From NCBI GenBank assembly GCA_902795265.1, contig CADBKM010000006.1:1-64000 (forward strand): a stretch of 64,000 bases of DNA, in the 5' to 3' direction. Below are positions 44,752-53,163 of the stretch, in pieces. How positions within the stretch are numbered: the stretch's first letter is position 1; every line of letters begins with the position of its first letter. Made by a program: the position numbers and the translations under genes. The DNA is from an uncultured Eubacteriales bacterium (lineage in GTDB: Bacteria > Bacillota > Clostridia > Peptostreptococcales > Anaerovoracaceae). The notes under the pieces are model-generated. The model worked only from the letters and a program-made list of their open reading frames with translations. It was not told the origin of the DNA and ran no database searches.

Positions 44752-46056
44752 TTATTTCTTGATCTTTACTTTCTTTGCGCTTGTGAACGCGCTGTAAACT
44801 TTCACTCCGTTCTGAACGTTGTAAGATCTTATCTTGAAGTAATATGTTTTACCTTTTTTGAGTTTTTTGCTCTTGTAAGAAGTCTTGCTTACAGTTGCGA
44901 CCTTTTTGAATCCTTTTTTCTTCTTTGTCGATCTGTATATTTCATAACCCTCTGCGTTTGAAGCTGCTTTCCAGGTGAGAGATGCTTTTCTCTTCTTAAC
45001 ATTCTTTGCCTTGAGTCCTGTAGGCTTTGCAGGAGCAGGCTTTGTTACTGTTACAGTCCACTCACCGATAACGCCCTGTACTTCTGTTGACTCCTCTGCA
45101 TATGAAACGAGCGAGACCTTGCAAGTGCCTGCGCCGACTGCAACGATGTTGCCATATTCATCAACAGTCGCAACATCTGCGTCATCACATTCCCACATAC
45201 CGTTGAGGTATCTTACTTCAGGGTCAGTGTATACCGTGCTGCCAAGCTGCTGTGTCTGTCCGACTTTCAGGTTTACAGACGCTTTTTCAGGTTCTGCAGG
45301 CAGTTCGATAGTTACATTCTTTATGTTGAGCATGTAATCTGGATTGCCGGATACGACAGAGAACTTTCCTGTGAAGTTGATACCCTTAGGATTTACTTTC
45401 CCTTCACTTTTCACAAAAGTTTCCTTGCTGAGATTGCCGCCTACAAACGGGCGCACTTCTTCCGTTGCCGAATTGATCCAGCTGCCGTCCTGAACAGCTG
45501 CTACAGCCTCATCATAGGTGTTATACATAGCGTATTTATACGCTATGACAGGAGTCACATCAGCAGCACCTTCAATTGCGACTGCTTCTGCGCTGGTAAT
45601 GGCTTCATCGGTAAATGCACCGGTTATAGTTTTGCCATCCTGGTCGACGAGTTTGAACTGCTCAACAGATGTGCTGAAATCCGGGATATAAAGGTCAAAC
45701 TTGCCTGCCTCTTCACCGTTTTCGTCATTCCAGTTTATGGCTGCATCTGCTATCTCATCAAGTGAGTCCAGCATAAGCGCGTCAGTGATAACATATTCGT
45801 AGCTCGCGCCGTCAGCTACAACATACTTCCACTGCTTGCCCTGCCCTGCAACAAACGGGAACACCTGAGCGCCTATAGCGTTTTCCTCAAGCATCTGCTT
45901 TGTAACATCAACGCCTACATCCTTGCCATTGATAGCAATGCCGAATACCTTTTCACCATCTGCAGCAAACGAATCTACTGCAGCAAAAGGCATCATGGTC
46001 AGTACCAAAGCAAGCGTAAGCAGCATTGCACTGAGCTTTTTAGCAATTTTTTTCAT
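44752..46056 (-). CDS. Secreted Ig-like (BIG2) and FN3-domain surface protein
   Basis: 434 residues. A signal peptide (KKLSAMLLTLALVLTMMPFAAV) precedes a ~230-residue domain of unknown fold, then a BIG2-like segment (VNLKVGQTQQLGSTVY .. DADVATVDEYGNIVAVGAGT), then an FN3-like end (PTGLKAKNVKKRKASLTWKA) finishing AFTSAKKVKIKK. The ending is nearly the same as in the 1445-residue neighbour, so the two probably share attachment or export features. AAGGAGGGA lies before ATG 46056. Function unknown. Confidence 0.82.
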   Translation of the reverse strand: MKKIAKKLSAMLLTLALVLTMMPFAAVDSFAADGEKVFGIAINGKDVGVDVTKQMLEENAIGAQVFPFVAGQGKQWKYVVADGASYEYVITDALMLDSLDEIADAAINWNDENGEEAGKFDLYIPDFSTSVEQFKLVDQDGKTITGAFTDEAITSAEAVAIEGAADVTPVIAYKYAMYNTYDEAVAAVQDGSWINSATEEVRPFVGGNLSKETFVKSEGKVNPKGINFTGKFSVVSGNPDYMLNIKNVTIELPAEPEKASVNLKVGQTQQLGSTVYTDPEVRYLNGMWECDDADVATVDEYGNIVAVGAGTCKVSLVSYAEESTEVQGVIGEWTVTVTKPAPAKPTGLKAKNVKKRKASLTWKAASNAEGYEIYRSTKKKKGFKKVATVSKTSYKSKKLKKGKTYYFKIRSYNVQNGVKVYSAFTSAKKVKIKK

Positions 46057-46162
46057 TGCTTTCCCTCCTTCTTTGTGTAAAATAATTATAGAAAGTATAT
46101 ATATAAAGACCGTTAACTATTGACCACTTCTATAACGGTTCTTATATATCGAAATTGATTTT

Positions 46163-46196
46163 CCGCCGTTACCACAGGAACACGGCGGCTTTTTTA
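46163..46196 (+). terminator. Hairpin with T-run on the plus strand, 3' of the DUF2149 gene
   Basis: CCGCCGT and ACGGCGG pair across a 12-nt loop, followed on the plus strand by CTTTTTTAT. On the minus strand, the direction of the genes here, the T-run is on the wrong side. It may cap antisense transcripts or act as a plain 3' hairpin for the operon. Confidence 0.35.
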
Positions 46197-46553
46197 TCAG
46201 TCGTCAAGCGTTATCTGCGTGCCGTCCTGTACGATGACATAGTACTTGTCTGTTTCAGGGTCGTAATAAACGGTTCCCTGCTTCTCAAGATTTTCCGACG
46301 GTGTATCTGATGAATTGGTGACTTCCTCTTCGGTGAAATCGCTTATTGCGTCTTCTTTTCGCGCATTGTCGTTCACCAGGCCGTTTTCGGCAATATTAAG
46401 ATTCCAGCTGACTATGAGCGCCAGCATGATTCCCACTGCAAGCACAAGCATGGCATCGACCAGATTGGCTACCGTTGCCATCGGATCAACGTCCTCTCTC
46501 CTCGAGAAGTCATTTTCACTTCTGAGCATCCCGCTCCCGCTACGCCTCAGCAT
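46197..46553 (-). CDS. DUF2149 domain protein, ExbD-like partner of the proton channel
   Basis: 118 residues with one membrane segment (VANLVDAMLVLAVGIMLALIVSW, about residues 28-50) preceded by DPMATVANLVDAMLV, which resembles the DUF2149 family and, in topology, ExbD/TolR. The C-terminal part is outside and ends with TVYYDPETDKYYVIVQ. DUF2149 genes typically sit beside ExbB-like genes, as here: its start overlaps the channel gene by 14 bp. Likely a stator-like subunit of an energising complex; partner and load are inference. Confidence 0.82.
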   Translation of the reverse strand: MLRRSGSGMLRSENDFSRREDVDPMATVANLVDAMLVLAVGIMLALIVSWNLNIAENGLVNDNARKEDAISDFTEEEVTNSSDTPSENLEKQGTVYYDPETDKYYVIVQDGTQITLDD

Positions 46554-47175
46554 TCTTCTTTTCTACCTCCAGTATGCACTCCATCATGGTCTCAAGTACT
46601 GACATGTAATTGCTGTACCATCTGCTTCTGATCGTAGATATAACTACAGCTACAGCCGCGGCGATAAGGCCGAGGATCGTAGTGTCAAAAGCCGTAAGAA
46701 GTGAAGACGAAAGAGTTATCGTATCTCCCTGACCGAGAGCTATGATGCCGGGGCCGAGAGGTATCAGAGTACCGAGAAGTCCGAGCATAGGCGCTATCTT
46801 CGCAATTACATCGGAGATCTTGAGTCGTCTGTCATAAAAACTCTGCTCCTGATGTATCAGCCTGACAGCAAGGGACTCACGCATGAGCGGAGTTATATCC
46901 TCATGCATCGTAAGCTCGGACAGAGCCGCTTTCTGCCTTTTGAGAAGTCCTCCCCTAAGTATGCAAAGCCTGATCGTATCATTGTCTTCAGCTTCATTCA
47001 GAGCGTCTACCATCATCGGCATCTTTACCCTAAGATGACGCCTTTCTGTAAAGAACTCCACGATCAGCCAGCCTATCATGAAGACCGATACTGCAATCAG
47101 CAATAACAGCAGTATGATAACCGGGTACTTCATCGATGCCGCTATTACCCTCATGGCTTTACTTATAAAACTCAT
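46540..47175 (-). CDS. MotA/TolQ/ExbB-family proton channel
   Basis: 211 residues, three membrane segments: one near residues 15-38 and two in the C-terminal half. The family core is present: KIAPMLGLLGTLIPLGPGII and SLLTAFDTTILGLIAAAVAVVIS. In Gram-negative bacteria ExbB with ExbD uses proton motive force to drive TonB; no outer membrane is expected here. It lies 3 bp after the Ig-like membrane protein gene and overlaps the DUF2149 gene, so it belongs to the operon with the ABC importer. Confidence 0.9.
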   Translation of the reverse strand: MSFISKAMRVIAASMKYPVIILLLLLIAVSVFMIGWLIVEFFTERRHLRVKMPMMVDALNEAEDNDTIRLCILRGGLLKRQKAALSELTMHEDITPLMRESLAVRLIHQEQSFYDRRLKISDVIAKIAPMLGLLGTLIPLGPGIIALGQGDTITLSSSLLTAFDTTILGLIAAAVAVVISTIRSRWYSNYMSVLETMMECILEVEKKNAEA

Positions 47176-47178
47176 TTC

Positions 47179-48531
47179 TTACCCCCACCTCTGCTTTCTG
47201 TATCGGAGGAAGCCGAAGATGCCTCCCTCAATAACGATTATTCCGTTTATCAGTCCCATGGCGCCCGCCAGACCTTTATCATCATCCTTTTTGACTTTCA
47301 GCTGTTCAGCGTCATCATCCATCTTCTGCTGATGTGTGCTCATGGACGCCTCGCCTTCTGAAGCTGTTTTGCTGAAGGCCGATCTTAGTCTGGTACTTGC
47401 ACTGTCTGAAAGTACATACGTCAGCGATTTGTTTGTATCGACTTTTACTCTTTCTCTGTTACCTGTATTTCTTGTATTTGTTCCGGGCTTTTTATCAGCA
47501 GTCCTGCCGGCGCCGGCCGTCCCTTTGCCTTTGCCGTTTCCGTTACCATTGCCATTACCGTTTCCGCTTCCACCGGAACCTTCACTGTCCTTGCTCTTAT
47601 CACTTACAGTTATGGTGAACTCCTGTGTCGCTCCTCCGCTTGACGCAGTGACCGTGGCAGTTCCTTCCTTCTTGAATGTCAGATTTCCGAATTCATCGAC
47701 CTCGACTATATCGGAATTGCTCGACGACCAGACTATATTATCCTGCACGCTGCCCTCAAGAGCCTCATCAGCCGCGGCAGCTGTAACCTTCAGCTGATGG
47801 CTGCTTCCCACCTTACCATCTATATTTGTCTCATCGCTGGTAAGCACCGGCGAGCCCGAGAACATTACATAGATGGTATGGACCATCTTAGCTGAATTGA
47901 AGGTTCTCTTTTCCATCGGATCAGTCTGTCCGAAGTTGAGTCTGAATCTGTTCGCGGTCCCGTAATTATCCGTACCGGTCGCGTCTTCGGTCCCTATCTC
48001 GTACCAGGTCCAGTTCTCTTCAAGGGCCATCATTGGTCTGACTCTTTCGGCATCTTTCCAGGCCTCATCGGTATCGCATACGACCTTGCCGCTGTCATCA
48101 TAACTGAAATATGCCGGCAGATTTCTGAAGTAGTATCTCTTTGTACCCAGCAGCTGCTGCCAGGTAAAGCTCGTAAACGCACCATTGCCTGAGTCAGCTG
48201 TCCAGAAGTCGAGGTTAGCAATAGACCCCTGATCGATCCCTGCAGCGTCAAGAACTGTTGAAAGAGGTACTCCCATCGACGAGTCGATCGCGACACGCTT
48301 GCTTCCGTCCCAGTATGTATAGTCTTCAGTCACAGTCCCCATATCATAAAGATCTGACGCCGTGAATACCGCTTTCTCTACGTATTCATCCGGAGACCAT
48401 CCATAATAGCCAATCTTGATAGTAAGCTTATCTACAGCGTTGGCATATGAAGACAGCACTGCTCCTGCCCAGACAGATACAAGTGCAACGGTCATTATTA
48501 AAAACCATACAGCCGCTTTTTTGATCTTCAA
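47179..48531 (-). CDS. Exported Ig-like protein with molybdopterin-oxidoreductase-like N-terminal domain and C-terminal anchor
   Basis: 450 residues. A signal segment (about 8-28) is followed by a ~200-residue domain with GVPLSTVLDAAGIDQGSIANL and FWTADSGNGAFTSFTWQQL, which resembles the SUOX-like molybdopterin-binding fold, although no cofactor cysteine can be assigned. Then come a BIG2-type Ig repeat (WSSSNSDIVEVDEFGNLTF), a Gly/Asn-rich spacer (GNGNGNGNG), a basic charged stretch and a terminal helix (GAMGLINGIIVIEGGIFGF) with RYRKQRWG. It is thus tethered to the outer face. Its place between the binding lipoprotein and ExbB suggests a surface receptor or redox partner; this is inference. 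Confidence 0.75.
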   Translation of the reverse strand: MKIKKAAVWFLIMTVALVSVWAGAVLSSYANAVDKLTIKIGYYGWSPDEYVEKAVFTASDLYDMGTVTEDYTYWDGSKRVAIDSSMGVPLSTVLDAAGIDQGSIANLDFWTADSGNGAFTSFTWQQLLGTKRYYFRNLPAYFSYDDSGKVVCDTDEAWKDAERVRPMMALEENWTWYEIGTEDATGTDNYGTANRFRLNFGQTDPMEKRTFNSAKMVHTIYVMFSGSPVLTSDETNIDGKVGSSHQLKVTAAAADEALEGSVQDNIVWSSSNSDIVEVDEFGNLTFKKEGTATVTASSGGATQEFTITVSDKSKDSEGSGGSGNGNGNGNGNGKGKGTAGAGRTADKKPGTNTRNTGNRERVKVDTNKSLTYVLSDSASTRLRSAFSKTASEGEASMSTHQQKMDDDAEQLKVKKDDDKGLAGAMGLINGIIVIEGGIFGFLRYRKQRWG

Positions 48532-48554
48532 ACCAACTTACCTTTATTCGATCA

Positions 48555-49664
48555 TTATTCTTTGATCTTACCCGCAGAATGCGCGAGCATCTCGTTTACC
48601 TCTTCATCGCTCATTTCGTAGTGCCAGAACAGCCTGTAGAACTCCTTGGCATCTTCATAAATGTCGCCTTCATAGAGTTCAGGGTATACTACACTCATGA
48701 GCCACCTTGCACCGAGCACCTGATTAACGCTCGGCGGAGCTGACATCCAGCTGTACGGGAGCCCCGGTATCTCATAATAATGGTCTTCCTTGACAGCTCT
48801 TAATTCCTTCCACTGGGAATCATCTGCGTTCAGCTTTTCATAAGGACCTCCCGGTCCGAGTATCACAATGTCAGGGTCAGCCTTATAGAGTGACTCGAAG
48901 TCGACAGGATTGCCGCCGTCACGTCCGTTCACTTCTTCCTCGGAAAGCTGTATGGCGTTTTCGGCTCCGATGAATTCTATGACCCTGGCCTGTACGCTGC
49001 CTGCGACATTGCAGTTAAGACCGGTTGAGCTGACACCGAAGAGAACCCTCTTGACATCCTCTTCGCTGAGCTTGCCTTTGATATCCTCCGCCATTTTTAT
49101 CGTTTCTTCGCAGTATGACGCCAGCTGCTCCGCTTCCTCCTCTTTGCCAAGGAGCTTCCCAAGCTTGCGGTATGCTTCCGGATAGGTCTCGGGAGACGCT
49201 TCAATATAGACAGTTGCGATGCCGGTCGTCTTCTGGATAGTGTCCATATCCTCATTGCCGTCTTCCTGTATCTCTCCGACGTCAATAATGATCTGGGCAT
49301 CGGTCTGCATCAGGTTTTCAAGGTTGAGGCTCATCTTTTTGCCGTAAAACTGTCCAAGTGTCGGCATGTCTATGTAATAGTCCGGAAAAAACTTGTGCTG
49401 AGCCGTGCTCGGTGCTTCGGCCAGTCCGGCCATCATTTCAGGAGCCAGAGTGACCAGTATCATCTGGGCATTCGGGCCTGATGCGACTATTCTGCTGATA
49501 TCTTTTCTCAGAAGCACCTCACGCCCGTAATCATCGGTAAACGTGTAGGTCTCTACCCCGTCGGGATAGCTGACTTCTGCTCCCTTGCCGCATCCCGGCA
49601 TGAGAACGGATGCAGCTATCATCAGAGCTGTTATTAATAATGTCAGTGTCCTGTTTTTCTTCAT
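48555..49664 (-). CDS. ABC transporter substrate-binding lipoprotein (FecB/BtuF type)
   Basis: 369 residues. The signal peptide ends in a lipobox (VLMPGC), so the protein is lipid-anchored outside. The periplasmic-binding fold of metal-chelate importers shows in TFTDDYGREVLLRKDISRIVA and PDIVILGPGGPYEKL. Substrates of this class are siderophores, heme, corrinoids or similar metal complexes; this one cannot be told. Its start overlaps the ATPase stop by 4 bp. Confidence 0.9.
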   Translation of the reverse strand: MKKNRTLTLLITALMIAASVLMPGCGKGAEVSYPDGVETYTFTDDYGREVLLRKDISRIVASGPNAQMILVTLAPEMMAGLAEAPSTAQHKFFPDYYIDMPTLGQFYGKKMSLNLENLMQTDAQIIIDVGEIQEDGNEDMDTIQKTTGIATVYIEASPETYPEAYRKLGKLLGKEEEAEQLASYCEETIKMAEDIKGKLSEEDVKRVLFGVSSTGLNCNVAGSVQARVIEFIGAENAIQLSEEEVNGRDGGNPVDFESLYKADPDIVILGPGGPYEKLNADDSQWKELRAVKEDHYYEIPGLPYSWMSAPPSVNQVLGARWLMSVVYPELYEGDIYEDAKEFYRLFWHYEMSDEEVNEMLAHSAGKIKE

Positions 49665-50437
49665 TTCTGTTCTTTGATAAGGAAAAATCTTGCCCGGTCT
49701 TCCCCGTCTCTTATCATCTCGACATCAATACCATAAAGGTCATTTATAAGCTGCTCGTCCATGATGTCGCGCGGCTTTCCTTCTCTGAATACCCGGCCGT
49801 CCTTAATGCAGATGACCCGGTCGGCAAACACATATGCCTGTTCGGGATTATGTGAGCTCTGCACTATGGTGTATCCTTCTGCAGCCAGTTCGCTCAGCCT
49901 CCGCTGCACCTTCATCTGGTTGCCGTAATCGAGGCTCGAAGTAGGCTCATCCATAATCAGTGTCTTTGCGCCTTGAGCGAGAGCTCTGGCTATAAGCACC
50001 AGCTGCTGCTCACCGCCTGACAGCTTCGTGTAATCGCGCTCTGCCAGATCAGCTATACCCATCTGGTCAAGCACCTGAAGAGCTTTTTTCTTTTCTTCAC
50101 GTCCCGGATTGATGCGCCCTTTTTCAAGGCCCGGTGTCATGCCCATCAGGACCATATCTGTGACGCTATAGGCAAATACGGGCCTTGCAGCCTGCGGTAT
50201 ATACGCAACGAAGCGCGCTCTTTCGGCCGGCTTCATCTGCGAAATATCCGCACCATCTATGCTGACCGTCCCGCTGCCCGGCTTAAGGAGCCCCAGCATG
50301 CATCTGAACAGCGTAGTCTTTCCTGCGCCATTGTGCCCCAGCACGCAAAGCAGTTCTCCTGACTCCGCCTCAAAGCTAATGTCCTTCAGAACTTCCTTGC
50401 TTCCGTATGAGAAGCTGAGTCCGCTGACTTTTATCAT
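49661..50437 (-). CDS. ABC transporter ATPase (FecE/BtuD type)
   Basis: 258 residues. Walker A GHNGAGKTT, Q-loop region YIPQAARPVFAYSVTD, signature LSGGEQQLVLIARALAQ, Walker B TLIMDEPTSSLDYG and switch His in QSSHNPEQAY. It drives import through the adjacent permease and overlaps it by 4 bp. No heavy-metal regulator site was seen nearby. Confidence 0.95.
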   Translation of the reverse strand: MIKVSGLSFSYGSKEVLKDISFEAESGELLCVLGHNGAGKTTLFRCMLGLLKPGSGTVSIDGADISQMKPAERARFVAYIPQAARPVFAYSVTDMVLMGMTPGLEKGRINPGREEKKKALQVLDQMGIADLAERDYTKLSGGEQQLVLIARALAQGAKTLIMDEPTSSLDYGNQMKVQRRLSELAAEGYTIVQSSHNPEQAYVFADRVICIKDGRVFREGKPRDIMDEQLINDLYGIDVEMIRDGEDRARFFLIKEQK

Positions 50438-51462
50438 ACAGGCTCGCCTCCCTTCGTGATCAGATAAATGAAGAACGGCGCACCGATCACAGCGGTGAGT
50501 ATGCCGATTGGGACCTCTGCAACAAAGAGATTCCTCGAAATATTATCGACCATGAGCAGGAAGAACGCTCCTGTAAAAATAGACGCAGGCATCAGGAACA
50601 TGTAGTTGTTCCCAATGATCTTTCTGCAGAAATGCGGCACTACCAGACCGACCCAGCCTATCATTCCACTTACCGATACAGCGGCTGCAGTCAGAAGCGT
50701 AGCGCATATAAGTGATGCCGCACGTACCGCAGGCACCCTGACACCCATTGCCGAGGCTTCTTCCTCTCCGACTGTCAGCACATTAATCTTCCATCTGAGG
50801 AATAAAAGAGGAATGATTCCAACGGCTATCGTGACACCTGCAAAGACAACATCTTTGTTTTCCGTGCCGGTCAGGCTTCCCATCAGCCAGTATGTAATCT
50901 CCGGCAGCTGATTTGTCTGATCCGCAACCAGTTTTATGAAGCTTACCCCCGCCTGCGCCAGCGCGCTTACCATGAGTCCGGCAAGGACCAGCCCCACGGT
51001 ACGGTTGCCGCGCGTGCGGCTGCCTATAAGGTATACCAGACATATTGTTGCCAGACTGAGCACGAACGCCAGCGTTGTGATCATGGCCTCGCCAAGTCCG
51101 AAGTATATCGCCAGTGCGGCGCCAAGCGCAGCTCCGCTTGATGCTCCCAGAAAATCAGGAGCAGCCATAGGGTTTTCAAACACACCCTGATAGACGCAGC
51201 CGGCACACGAGAGCGCAGCTCCGACCAGACACGCCGTTAGTATGCGCGGCAGCCTGATATTCCACAGAATGTGCTCCTGCCTCGATGTCCAGAAAGGCTC
51301 GGCTCCTGTCAGTCTGGAGGTCAGTATTCCCCACAGCTGAGCCGGGCTGATATCATACTGCCCGAGAAAAACAGACACAAAAATCCCAAGTACCAGCATC
51401 ACTGCCATGATCGCCAGCGCGATCCTTTTTCTTTTGTCACTGTTCAGAGTCCCGGCTGTCAT
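50434..51462 (-). CDS. FecCD/BtuC-family ABC permease
   Basis: 342 residues with about nine hydrophobic helices. Family segments: RLPRILTACLVGAALSCAGCVYQGVFENPMAAPDFLG shortened here to its core PRILTACLVGAALS and QGVFENPMAAPDFLG, plus GLVVPHFCRKIIGNNY near the end (coupling region). It is the homodimeric channel of a metal-chelate importer. It overlaps the AOR-like gene by 4 bp upstream and the ATPase by 4 bp downstream, so the enzyme and importer are strictly co-expressed. Confidence 0.94.
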   Translation of the reverse strand: MTAGTLNSDKRKRIALAIMAVMLVLGIFVSVFLGQYDISPAQLWGILTSRLTGAEPFWTSRQEHILWNIRLPRILTACLVGAALSCAGCVYQGVFENPMAAPDFLGASSGAALGAALAIYFGLGEAMITTLAFVLSLATICLVYLIGSRTRGNRTVGLVLAGLMVSALAQAGVSFIKLVADQTNQLPEITYWLMGSLTGTENKDVVFAGVTIAVGIIPLLFLRWKINVLTVGEEEASAMGVRVPAVRAASLICATLLTAAAVSVSGMIGWVGLVVPHFCRKIIGNNYMFLMPASIFTGAFFLLMVDNISRNLFVAEVPIGILTAVIGAPFFIYLITKGGEPV

Positions 51463-53069
51463 TCTGTGCCCTTTTTATCAAAATATCTGTATAAAACTCT
51501 TGTAAACGGAGGGATGACCGCCTTCTGCGCAGCCCGCCATCTTTTCTCCTTAAACGCTTTTTCTCTCTGAAGGCAGGCGTTCGCTTCCATTATCAGCTGC
51601 TCGCCTGTCATTTCTTTTCCTGTCATTGCCTCGAACATCTCTGCCATCAGTTCGAAGGTCTCGTCTTTGTCCAGCAGCGCAAATGCCGTGAATATGCAAA
51701 AGCCCAGGTTTTCGAGCACGAATATCTGTGAGTACAGGAGTTCAAGCTCATCCAGGCCGCGAAGTCCCGGATATTTTGTGCTCATCTTTACATCAAACAG
51801 CTGCTCGTCCTGGACTGCCTTTCTGTCGATCCAGCCGCCTAACTTCACATCACTGTAAAGATCTGCAACTCCGTAGGTTCTTGACGCGATGAGGCGACCT
51901 GTCAGACTGCCCGACTCCACTTCATCGAGCCACATGAGGAGCCTTTCCTCCCCGTTCTCGATCCCCTGCGACAGGGCAAACGTCTTGCACGCTGTTACGA
52001 ATTCTGTAGCCACTATGCCTATGTCAGTAGCCTTCTCCTGAACCTCCGCGGCAAGATAAAAATCGTCAGTACCGAAGCACTTGCTTATGGCCGCCTGTGT
52101 CTCCACCTGAGCTGGGCTCATGTACTGTCTGCCGTCATTGGTGCTGTGCCTGTTGAGACATCCTATGACACACATAGGTGCACATGTTTTATTACGGCGC
52201 TCCCCTGCCGGTCGCACAGCGGGCGTGTCTGTTGAAGCAGAAGCCTGCTTTTGCCTGAGGCTGTCAAGAGACGCCAATGTATCACAGCCGCTGAGGATCT
52301 TCATTATGGTTATCGATCCGAGTGAAGGGAGCGCACTGCCGCAGATATCATCATTGATGATGGTCTGAGTCAGCTTTCTTCCGAGCAGTCTGAATCTTTC
52401 CGGATCAGCACAGGTTCTGCCAAAGTACTCTTCATTGTCGACGACAATTGCCCGCAGATTTTTTGATCCCCATACATCACCGAATCCGTCTCTCGGAACG
52501 TTATATTCCGGTATCCCGTCAGGATATGTGCAGAAATACGATGACAGTGAAAGCAGCTTGTCGCCGGATATGCCGGTGCCGATTATGGCGCTGTTCCTGC
52601 CATATCTGCCTTTGAGGCTTTTTACGATCTCCCCTGTCGGAATGCCCTCAAGCGAGTCATCCCAAAGAATATCAGCACCATTACTGTCTATGTGGATGAT
52701 CGTATTGCCATGTTCTGCTCTGCCCTTTATTACAATGGCAGCAATGCCCAGACTTCCGAGTTTCTGAGGCATATTGCCGGTTGTATTGCTGATCTGGATC
52801 CCGCCGTCTTTTGATTCGGCAGTCGCGACGAACATTCTGACCGCACTCGGAGCCGGAGTACCCGCAAAGAGACCCGGTGCTATTACGATCAGATTGTCGG
52901 GTTCAAAACGCCCCGTCTCGTCAGGCAGGTACTTTTCAAACAATGAAAGAACCAGTCCTCTTCCGTAAATACGTTCGCCGAGAAGAGGACCGTATGCAAC
53001 AGACTTGCATTCAGATCTGTTGAGGTCTATCAGCAGGATTTTTTCAATATTATCAGTTGCCATATACAT
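51459..53069 (-). CDS. Aldehyde:ferredoxin oxidoreductase-like (tungstopterin) protein
   Basis: 536 residues, somewhat shorter than the usual ~600. AOR family segments occur in order: IYGRGLVLSLFEKYLP, LFAGTPAPSAVRMFVA and GNMPQKLGSLGIAAIVIKG (pterin region), PRDGFGDVWGSKNLRAI, a cysteine cluster CAPMCVIGC (about residue 290), YMSPAQVETQAA, and a fourth Cys in LENLGFCIFT near residue 455. The cluster spacing C-x3-C-x3-C differs from the common C-x2-C-x3-C. The usual role is aldehyde or acid conversion with ferredoxin. Placement as first gene of an importer operon suggests action on the imported compound or on its metal. ATG 53069 has no good ribosome site; ATG 53063 is an alternative. Confidence 0.85.
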   Translation of the reverse strand: MYMATDNIEKILLIDLNRSECKSVAYGPLLGERIYGRGLVLSLFEKYLPDETGRFEPDNLIVIAPGLFAGTPAPSAVRMFVATAESKDGGIQISNTTGNMPQKLGSLGIAAIVIKGRAEHGNTIIHIDSNGADILWDDSLEGIPTGEIVKSLKGRYGRNSAIIGTGISGDKLLSLSSYFCTYPDGIPEYNVPRDGFGDVWGSKNLRAIVVDNEEYFGRTCADPERFRLLGRKLTQTIINDDICGSALPSLGSITIMKILSGCDTLASLDSLRQKQASASTDTPAVRPAGERRNKTCAPMCVIGCLNRHSTNDGRQYMSPAQVETQAAISKCFGTDDFYLAAEVQEKATDIGIVATEFVTACKTFALSQGIENGEERLLMWLDEVESGSLTGRLIASRTYGVADLYSDVKLGGWIDRKAVQDEQLFDVKMSTKYPGLRGLDELELLYSQIFVLENLGFCIFTAFALLDKDETFELMAEMFEAMTGKEMTGEQLIMEANACLQREKAFKEKRWRAAQKAVIPPFTRVLYRYFDKKGTE

Positions 53070-53163
53070 GGCTAATTATCAGAGATATGTGACAGGAACG
53101 GGTGCGGGAAAGATTGCAGATATAGGTTAAATCAATATGATAAAGGTTAGATATTTGTAAAAA

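Noticed and set aside
46163..46196. Rho-independent terminator of the DUF2149 operon
   Set aside because: The T-run is on the plus-strand side of the stem, while the operon is on the minus strand, so it does not fit as the operon terminator; kept only as a low-confidence plus-strand hairpin.
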